Assembly: GCA_964342805.1 (NCBI GenBank)
Contig: CAYFHQ010000158.1
Location: 1-6,010, forward strand
Reading direction: 5' to 3'
DNA from: CAYFHQ01 sp964342805
GTDB taxonomy: Bacteria; Bacillota; Clostridia; Peptostreptococcales; Acidaminobacteraceae
Length of the DNA: 6,010 bases
Shown here: in pieces, positions 1-4,220 of the stretch
How the letters are laid out: every line of letters starts with the position of its first letter
Numbering within the stretch: the stretch's first letter is position 1
Program-made: the position numbers and the translations under genes
Notes under the pieces: generated by a model
The model's input: only the letters and a program-made list of their open reading frames with translations
Database searches by the model: none
What the model was told of the DNA's origin: nothing

Positions 1-64
1 CAATTTCAGTAATCACTGCATCGGGAAAGTTAATCCGTAGCATTTGCTCTGCTTCATCTCTCAC
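1..64 (-). CDS. Possible 3' part of a minus-strand gene (cation-efflux-like?)
   Basis: One minus-strand frame, from a possible GTG at 64 to the window edge, reads like real protein, with VRDEAEQMLRINFPD followed by AVITEI. The pattern of a helix rich in Glu/Arg, then FPDA and a short beta strand, resembles the C-terminal cytoplasmic domain of cation diffusion facilitators (…HxIxDEVExxIRExFPxAxVTIH…). This is only about 21 codons, so the family call is a weak inference. The frame stays open upstream to about 115 without a good start codon, and there it runs antisense to the HxlR gene. It could be the end of a truncated gene or chance coding on the opposite strand. No family member can be named with confidence. 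Confidence 0.22.
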   Translation of the reverse strand, partial: MRDEAEQMLRINFPDAVITEI

Positions 65-90
65 CTTTTGATGTAGACACCAGCCTGGCC

Positions 91-360
91 ATGATTGGGG
101 GCAAGTGGAAGCCCCTTATCCTTTGGCTCCTCATCCAGTTCCCCCAACGGCGATACGGAGAAATAAGACGATTTATCCCCACGGTGACCAACAAAATGCT
201 CAGCCAGCAGTTAAAAGAACTGGCGGCCGACGGGCTGATTCATAGAAAAGACTATCAGACGGTGCCACCCAAGGTGGAATACAGTCTGACTCCCTCTGGA
301 AGGAGCCTGGAGCACATTATTGAAAGCATGTGTGTTTGGGGGATCGACCACATGGACTAG
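91..360 (+). CDS. HxlR/DUF24-family winged-helix transcriptional regulator, 5' end uncertain
   Basis: This is a DNA-binding regulator of the HxlR family, whose members often respond to quinones, aldehydes or disulfide stress through cysteines. The 89-residue product starts in the family's hallmark IGGKWK (residues 2-7). It has the FGEL-like RYGEIRR (21-27), the recognition-helix region NKMLSQQLKELAADGLI (34-50), the wing with VPPKVEYSLTPSGRSL (58-73) and the final MCVWG (80-84), whose Cys81 is at a commonly conserved site. The family similarity continues upstream of the ATG to about position 61, where SPFDVDTSLA replaces the usual CP-V-T-L segment; the usual Cys is Ser. An in-frame stop lies at 31-33, with no ATG, GTG or TTG between it and 91, and no ribosome binding site precedes 91. 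The N-terminus is therefore truncated, displaced or wrongly assembled. It sits 96 nt before the redox operon it probably controls. The family call is firm; the start is not. Confidence 0.8.
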   Translation: MIGGKWKPLILWLLIQFPQRRYGEIRRFIPTVTNKMLSQQLKELAADGLIHRKDYQTVPPKVEYSLTPSGRSLEHIIESMCVWGIDHMD

Positions 361-398
361 TATCCAAACCCATACCAGATACTGAAAAGTGCATACTT
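360..398. promoter_or_regulatory. Candidate operator: cluster of GTAT/ATAC and ACT/AGT half-sites
   Basis: The gap between the regulator and the next gene contains GTAT at 360-363 and ATAC at 372-375, 379-382 and 393-396. ACTGAAAAGT and AGTGCATACT overlap at 381-398, giving inverted ACT/AGT arms with 4-nt spacers. HxlR-family regulators such as YodB are known to bind inverted TACT/AGTA-type boxes, so an autoregulatory site is plausible. A TTGTTG at 397-402 could be a -35 element, but no well-spaced -10 box is clear. The site is proposed from pattern only. Confidence 0.25.
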
Positions 399-456
399 GT
401 TGGGGAAAAACGACCATGATAGAGTGATGGAGCGCCAGAGATAAAAAGAGGAAATT

Positions 457-780
457 ATGGATAAGAAAGTAAAAATTCAAGTGTTTGGTATTCCCGGTGA
501 ATACCCATCCACATCGGGTTGCGGATGTGGCCCAGCCAAAACCATGAAAGAAATGTTCGAGGACGTTCAGGTCCAGCTCATGGGTACAGACGTGAAGGAC
601 CATATCGATTTGACCTTTGTCAATGTGGAGGAAGAAGACATTCAGACCTACGAATACGCAAGAAAAGCGGTTGAAAATGGCTATGGCTACCCACTGACAG
701 CCATCAAGGACCGTGTGCGATTCCACAACTCAATCCCAGCCAGCCAAATCTACCGTTTGGTCAAGCAGCAGTTGAGATAG
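457..780 (+). CDS. YuzD/DUF1462-like thioredoxin-fold protein with CGC motif
   Basis: A cytoplasmic 107-residue protein, probably a small thiol-disulfide or metal-binding protein. The predicted order fits a thioredoxin fold: strand VKIQVFG (5-11), a loop with the Cys pair GCGCGP (21-26) at the start of helix TMKEMFEDV, strand IDLTFVNV (50-57), helix TYEYARKAVENG (64-75), the likely cis-Pro YGYPLTAI (76-83, Pro79), strand DRVRFHNS and a last helix ASQIYRLVKQQ. The layout and the helix-to-YPL segment resemble Bacillus YuzD (DUF1462). However, the active site is C-G-C (Cys22, Cys24) rather than the usual CxxC. The ATG has a good site, AAGAGGA at 446-452, 5 nt away. The next gene begins 9 nt after the stop, so it heads an operon with the Fe-S protein and the Gly/Cys-rich protein. 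No signal peptide is seen. The fold is fairly sure; function and substrate are unknown. Confidence 0.72.
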   Translation: MDKKVKIQVFGIPGEYPSTSGCGCGPAKTMKEMFEDVQVQLMGTDVKDHIDLTFVNVEEEDIQTYEYARKAVENGYGYPLTAIKDRVRFHNSIPASQIYRLVKQQLR

Positions 781-789
781 GACGAGGCC

Positions 790-1382
790 ATGGAAAAAAC
801 ACAAACACAGGCAAATGACACCAGCCAGCAGGTCCTGGACCTCCTGGCCAACTTCCCCCTGGTGGGGATTGCCCCAAGAGACCACTTTACCACAGACCAC
901 CCCATCCTTGCTGACATGCACCCGGACAAGGTCTTAAAAGGCTTTCAGTCGGTCATTGTCTTTGGGGAGGGCAAACATAAAAAACCAGAACTTAACCGAG
1001 TTCCAGAGACATTCCAAGACCACTTGGCCCTGCTAACGACACCCCTGCAGGTGGTAAACTCCTGGAAAGCCAAGGCTACCAGGCAACCATCGTCCACAAG
1101 AGCCACTTGGATGTGTCCCTGGTGGACATGGCCGTCCAAGCAGGCATTGGGGAACTGAGCCCGGTGGCCTCCCTGGTGGTGAAAAACTATGGACTGACCC
1201 CGGTCATCCAGGCCATTGTGACCGACGCCCCCCTAACGGCATCCCCCCTGCCCAAGGCCAAGGCCCACTGCATCCAGTGCAACCTCTGTCTACGGGTTTG
1301 CCCCATTCGAGACGAGGCCCTGGCTCCTGGTGATATGAGCAAGTGCGCCTGCAACAAGTGCGTTGTAGTATGCCCGGTTTAG
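790..1382 (+). pseudogene. Compact QueG/reductive-dehalogenase-like 4Fe-4S protein, split by a -1 frameshift near 1056
   Basis: Read as one gene with a frame change near 1056, this gives about 197 residues. The N-terminal part has FPLVGIAPRDHF (residues 22-33) and VLKGFQSVIVFG (48-59), as in epoxyqueuosine reductase (QueG) and reductive dehalogenases. After the shift come LLESQGYQATIV, the family-like DMAVQAGIGELSP and the strand pair ending in IVTDAPL. It ends with two 4Fe-4S motifs, CIQCNLCLRVCP and CACNKCVVVCP; the second has only one residue between its first two cysteines. The frame 790-1158 loses similarity at VVNSWK, while the frame starting upstream of 1107 has the correct continuation. 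One extra A in the AAA at 1056-1058 would restore VVKLLESQGY. QueG itself is much longer, so this is not QueG but a short relative, probably an electron-transfer or metal-cofactor protein. The start ATG has only a weak GAGG at 784-787, 2 nt away. A sequencing error and a true mutation are equally possible. Confidence 0.72.
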
Positions 1383-1386
1383 GAGG
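1381..1386 (+). promoter_or_regulatory. Ribosome binding site AGGAGG fixing the start at 1393
   Basis: A perfect AGGAGG begins inside the TAG stop (1380-1382) of the Fe-S gene. It touches an ATG at 1387, which is therefore too close to use, but stands 6 nt from the ATG at 1393. The stop/SD overlap suggests that translation of the third gene is coupled to the second. Confidence 0.8.
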
Positions 1387-1392
1387 ATGACA

Positions 1393-1848
1393 ATGAAAAC
1401 ATTCGATATAAAAATCCTCACGTCCACAGTGGTTACCTGTGCCGTTTACGCAAAGGAAGTCCTAGGCAACGACCTGTCTGGTCTAGCCGGAGGCGGATGC
1501 GGGGGCAGCGGCGGTGGTTGTGGCTGTGGCGGTGGCAGTGACTCCCTCCTTACGGAGGAGGACCTGGTTGACATCTTCAACGACATGGATGGATACACCA
1601 TGGAAGTGGTCAACCACGACCACCAGGCTCAGGCCTATTACGACCACCTGTTAAAGGCCCTGGCCAACCATGGCGTGGAGGCAGCAGTCCATGACCAAAC
1701 CGTGGAGTACATCAAGTCCACACAAAACCCCATTGTCATTGCCAATGGGTCCATAGTCGCCATGGGACGACTCCCAGAAAACTATGAGCTAATCGTTGCC
1801 CTGGAAACCGGCCAGACCATACCCGTTGGACCTGCCGCCGGTTTTTAA
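1393..1848 (+). CDS. Unrecognised Gly/Cys-rich protein with thioredoxin/ArsD-like C-terminal half
   Basis: The family is not recognised. From the ATG at 1393 the product has 151 residues; the ATG at 1387 is rejected because it abuts AGGAGG. The N-terminus has a strand-like FDIKILTS and Cys16. Residues 30-48 form a Gly/Cys-rich loop (AGGGCGGSGGGCGCGGG within it, with Cys36, Cys43 and Cys45) that looks flexible and metal- or cluster-binding. The rest is a normal alpha/beta chain: helix EEDLVDIFNDM (56-66), strand YTMEVVNHDH, helix YYDHLLKALANHG, then NPIVIANGSIVAMGRLPENYEL (split at Pro113). This last part matches the cis-Pro strand pair of thioredoxin-fold proteins and of the arsenical metallochaperone ArsD (LPLVLVDGEIVSSGRYP-like). 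The fold is inference. It is the last gene of the + operon, followed by a terminator, and shares the GCGCG motif with the first gene. No signal peptide or membrane segment is seen. Confidence 0.7.
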   Translation: MKTFDIKILTSTVVTCAVYAKEVLGNDLSGLAGGGCGGSGGGCGCGGGSDSLLTEEDLVDIFNDMDGYTMEVVNHDHQAQAYYDHLLKALANHGVEAAVHDQTVEYIKSTQNPIVIANGSIVAMGRLPENYELIVALETGQTIPVGPAAGF

Positions 1849-1849
1849 C

Positions 1850-1866
1850 CCCTCGCCTCCCGAGGG
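1850..1866. other. Small GC-rich hairpin after the + operon
   Basis: CCCTCG (1850-1855) and CGAGGG (1861-1866) form a 6-bp hairpin with a 5-nt loop, starting 2 nt after the stop codon. No T-tract follows, so it is not a terminator by itself. It may protect the 3' end of the mRNA or be incidental. Confidence 0.35.
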
Positions 1867-1891
1867 ACAACCTTATATTGCTACAACTCCC

Positions 1892-1939
1892 AAAAAGGAC
1901 GATGGTGCTTCCCCCATGAAGCGCGCCATCGTCCTTTTT
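1892..1939. terminator. Bidirectional Rho-independent terminator
   Basis: The arms 1892-1908 and 1923-1939 pair over 17 bp, with one G-U wobble, around a 14-nt loop. The stem runs AAAAAGGACGATGG/CCATCGTCCTTTTT, so a U-tract ends the RNA on either strand. It stands 43 nt after the stop of the + operon and 14 nt after modA on the minus strand. It therefore serves both convergent operons. Confidence 0.9.
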
Positions 1940-1953
1940 ACCGTTCAGTTATG

Positions 1954-2745
1954 CTATTGAATCACATTTGAAAAACCATAAGTCTTGAAGACTTCCTGGG
2001 CCTCACTGGACAAGAGGTAGTCTAAAAAGTCTCTTGCAAGAGCCCCTTCAGAAGCCCGGCCCAGCCAGTAGGTCCCTTCCACCCGGGCTGCCTCAGGCAG
2101 GTCAATCACCTCAACCCGTCCCTCCTCAGCCGTCATGGCGTCGGTCCGGTAAACCAGGGCACTGTCCGCTTCACCCAACTCTACCTTCATTAAAACTTGA
2201 CGGACATTGGACTCTGCTGAAACCAAGTTAGCAAGGACGTCCGCTGAGAAAGTCTCCCCGTAAAGGGCCCCTGCCTTGTCCAAGACCTGGCGACCATAGT
2301 CACCAGCCGGAACTCCTAAGTCTGCCAAAACCAAACGTTGGGGTTTTCTCAAATCTCCAAGGGACTCAAGGTCCACTTCACTCTCTGAGGAAACCACTAC
2401 AACCATGTCGTTGGCCACAAGGGCCTGGCCCTCTATCAAGACCCCCTCTTCCACCAAGTCCATGACATGGCCCTTGTTGGCCGATAAAAAGAGGTCTGCG
2501 CCAGCACCGTTTTCCAGTTGGGTCCGCAGGGTCTTTGACCCCGCAAAGTTGAGTCTTACGGTCACCCCAGGATTGACCTCCTGGTAAGCTTTAGCCAGGT
2601 CTGACACCACGTCGGTCAAGGAAGAGGCCGCAAAGATCACTAAGTCTTCTTGGCTCACGTTCCCTTGGCCTTCCTGACCGCCGCAGGCTGTGAAAACAAC
2701 CACTACAGCCAATACAAGGCTAAGAAGGATCAAGGACTTACTCAT
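1954..2745 (-). CDS. modA: ModA, molybdate-binding lipoprotein of the ABC importer
   Basis: ModA captures molybdate (or tungstate) outside the membrane and delivers it to ModBC. The N-terminus MSKSLILLSLVLAVVVVFTAC is a lipoprotein signal in which Cys21 follows F-T-A, so the mature protein is anchored to the membrane, as expected in a Gram-positive cell. Ligand-site segments are visible in order: FAASSLTD, LNFAGSKTLRTQLENGAGAD, VPAGDYGRQVL and NVRQVL followed by GEADSALVYRTDA. At 263 residues it has the usual length. The ATG at 2745 is preferred over the GTG at 2760 because GAAGGG (2753-2758) lies 7 nt before it, and the GTG would add five odd residues before the signal peptide. It starts 4 nt after the MOSC stop. 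It is the last gene of the operon, whereas modA usually comes first. Tungstate specificity (TupA/WtpA) is less likely, since the motifs are ModA-like, but is not excluded. Confidence 0.93.
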   Translation of the reverse strand: MSKSLILLSLVLAVVVVFTACGGQEGQGNVSQEDLVIFAASSLTDVVSDLAKAYQEVNPGVTVRLNFAGSKTLRTQLENGAGADLFLSANKGHVMDLVEEGVLIEGQALVANDMVVVVSSESEVDLESLGDLRKPQRLVLADLGVPAGDYGRQVLDKAGALYGETFSADVLANLVSAESNVRQVLMKVELGEADSALVYRTDAMTAEEGRVEVIDLPEAARVEGTYWLGRASEGALARDFLDYLLSSEAQEVFKTYGFSNVIQ

Positions 2746-2749
2746 CGCC

Positions 2750-3184
2750 TTACCCTTCACGGATCACCAACTCGTCACCCTTTTTCAGGTCACCGCCCTT
2801 AAGGACCTTGGCAAAGATCCCTTCCCTGGGCATAATGCAGTCCCCAACCTTGTGGTAGATCTGACAGTGGTTATGACACTCCTTGCCGATCTGGGTCACT
2901 TCCAAGTCCACCTGGCCGGTTGTGAGAACCGTTCCAATGGGCAGGGCGGACAAGTCGATGCCCGACACAATAATATTTTCTCCAAAGGCCCCATTGAGGA
3001 GGTCGACCCCCTTGGCCTTAAAGTCTTCGATCTTTTCAAAGGACAAGAGGCTCACCTGTCTATGCCACTTGCCCGCATGGGCGTCCCCGGCAATCCCATG
3101 GTCTTCCACCAGGGTAATGGTCTCCTGTTCTGATTTTTGAATGCCTTTTATGTCACTGGTACAGACTGCCATAATTGTCGCCAT
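2750..3184 (-). CDS. MOSC-domain protein linked to molybdenum cofactor
   Basis: MOSC domains occur in molybdenum-cofactor sulfurases and related cofactor-handling proteins; stand-alone versions are common in Clostridia beside moa/mod genes. The 144-residue product is a single domain with VEDHGIAGDAHAGKWHRQVSLLS (residues 26-48), FGENIIVSGID (67-77) and IGTVLTTGQVDLEVTQIG (83-100). A Cys-rich stretch follows, with ECHNHC (102-107) and GDCIMPREGIFAKVL (114-128), the last part being the usual C-terminal MOSC signature. Cys103, Cys107 and Cys116 are candidates for sulfur or cofactor binding. The start ATG lies 1 nt after the moaA stop (TAA-G-ATG), with AGGGGG at 3190-3195 inside the end of moaA, so the two are translationally coupled. 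The exact reaction is unknown. Confidence 0.9.
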   Translation of the reverse strand: MATIMAVCTSDIKGIQKSEQETITLVEDHGIAGDAHAGKWHRQVSLLSFEKIEDFKAKGVDLLNGAFGENIIVSGIDLSALPIGTVLTTGQVDLEVTQIGKECHNHCQIYHKVGDCIMPREGIFAKVLKGGDLKKGDELVIREG

Positions 3185-3185
3185 C

Positions 3186-4208
3186 TTAGCCCCCTATCTG
3201 ACTCATGATCCGAGTGTCTCTACAATTTTCTATATCTTTTTCAGCGTCCTTGTCAGACGGACGATCCTTATCAGCACCTGTCACCTGGTCAAACCGATGT
3301 TCCACAGGTTTCATTTGAATGGCCCTGGCCAGTGCTTCTTCAAGCCCCTGGTCATCCACCCCAGACCGCATGAGGTCCCTTATGGACAGGCCTGTATTGG
3401 CATGGAGGCAGGACTTCAAAAAGCCTTCCGCTGTCAGCCGCACCCGGTTACAAGACTTACAAAAGGCATGACTAATGGGGCTGATAAAACCAATATTACC
3501 CTTGGCCCCTTCCAAGCGGTAGTGGACAGCCGGCCCGTTTCCAGTAACCCGCTCCACCTCCTGGAGCCTGTAACCCGCCTGACTGATATGGTCCAGGACC
3601 TGGTTGTTGGACATCCCTTCAAACTGGGCCCCACACCCAATGGGCATGAGTTCTATAAAACGAACATCCATGGGGTAGGCCTGGGTTAACTTGACAAAAT
3701 CAAGTATTTCACCGTCGTTTACCCCCTTCAAGACCACCACATTCAATTTCACTTTTATGCCTGCTTCCATGGCCCTGACAATCCCCTGCCAGACCCCATC
3801 GAAATGGTCAAAGCGAGTAATCTCTTTAAACACCTCACCACGCAGGCTGTCCAGGCTCACATTGAGTCGGTCCAGTCCCGCATCGATCAGGTCATCCAGC
3901 ATTTCATTGAGGCGAACCCCATTGGTGGTCAAGGCCACTTCCTCAATCCCCGGGGTTGCTTTAATAGCCCCAATAAGGAAGGTCATATTCTTTCGGAGCA
4001 GGGGCTCCCCGCCGGTCAGGCGCACCTTGCGGATACCCAATTTTGCAGCAGCCGCCACAAAACGAATGATCTCTTCATGGCGCATAATGTCCTTGTGGTC
4101 CATCATGGCCACGCCCTCTTCCGGCATGCAATACTGACACCGCAGGTTACAGCGGTCGGTCAAGGATATGCGGATATAATCTATTTCTCTACCTTCCGTG
4201 TCTCTCAC
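3186..4208 (-). CDS. moaA: MoaA, GTP 3',8-cyclase (radical SAM), first step of molybdenum cofactor synthesis
   Basis: MoaA converts GTP to 3',8-cyclo-dihydro-GTP, which MoaC then turns into cyclic pyranopterin monophosphate. The 340-residue product has the radical-SAM cluster motif CNLRCQYC (Cys20, 24, 27), the GGEP SAM motif (66-69), LTTNGVRL (93-100), LNVSLDS (115-121) and the C-terminal cluster CKSC with Cys267 (250, 253, 267), which binds GTP. It ends in the conserved MSQIGG, with the Gly-Gly tail needed in the family. Between KPVEH (300-304) and that tail is an unusually long, charged linker (about 305-334, including DKDRPSDKDAEKDIEN). The start is GTG, supported by a perfect AAGGAG at 4215-4220, 6 nt away, inside the end of modC-mobB. 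moaC, moaB, moaD and moaE are not in this window. Confidence 0.96.
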   Translation of the reverse strand: MRDTEGREIDYIRISLTDRCNLRCQYCMPEEGVAMMDHKDIMRHEEIIRFVAAAAKLGIRKVRLTGGEPLLRKNMTFLIGAIKATPGIEEVALTTNGVRLNEMLDDLIDAGLDRLNVSLDSLRGEVFKEITRFDHFDGVWQGIVRAMEAGIKVKLNVVVLKGVNDGEILDFVKLTQAYPMDVRFIELMPIGCGAQFEGMSNNQVLDHISQAGYRLQEVERVTGNGPAVHYRLEGAKGNIGFISPISHAFCKSCNRVRLTAEGFLKSCLHANTGLSIRDLMRSGVDDQGLEEALARAIQMKPVEHRFDQVTGADKDRPSDKDAEKDIENCRDTRIMSQIGG

Positions 4209-4220
4209 GGTTTACTCCTT
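4206..4220 (-). promoter_or_regulatory. Ribosome binding site and GTG start of moaA
   Basis: AAGGAG (4215-4220) encodes the last Lys-Glu of the ModC-MobB fusion, is followed by its TAA (4212-4214), then ACC, then the GTG start (4206-4208). The 6-nt spacing decides the GTG start and implies coupling to the upstream gene. Confidence 0.85.

Noticed and set aside
15..57. Minus-strand ATG near 57 preceded by AAGGTGA
   Set aside because: The spacing looks good, but the frame stops after 14 codons; the longer protein-like frame is a different one.
211..726. 171-codon open frame on the minus strand
   Set aside because: It lies opposite the HxlR gene and the YuzD-like gene, both with clear family motifs, and its product is a low-plausibility Phe/His/Val-rich sequence. 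It is an antisense shadow.
1107..1382. Independent 91-residue ferredoxin-like gene starting at ATG 1107
   Set aside because: Family-like sequence in this frame continues upstream to about 1056 and joins the preceding frame, and no ribosome binding site precedes 1107. It is the 3' half of the frameshifted gene.
790..1382. Full-length QueG or a true reductive dehalogenase
   Set aside because: It is about 197 residues, well below the size of these enzymes, and lacks the expected catalytic and C-terminal parts, although motifs are shared.
1387..1392. ATG at 1387 as start of the Gly/Cys-rich gene
   Set aside because: It touches the AGGAGG; the ATG at 1393 has proper 6-nt spacing.
1850..1866. Hairpin as a second terminator
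   Set aside because: The stem is only 6 bp and no T-tract follows.
2746..2760. GTG at 2760 as start of modA
   Set aside because: It has a weaker site, overlaps the MOSC gene end and adds residues before a complete lipoprotein signal that begins at the ATG at 2745.
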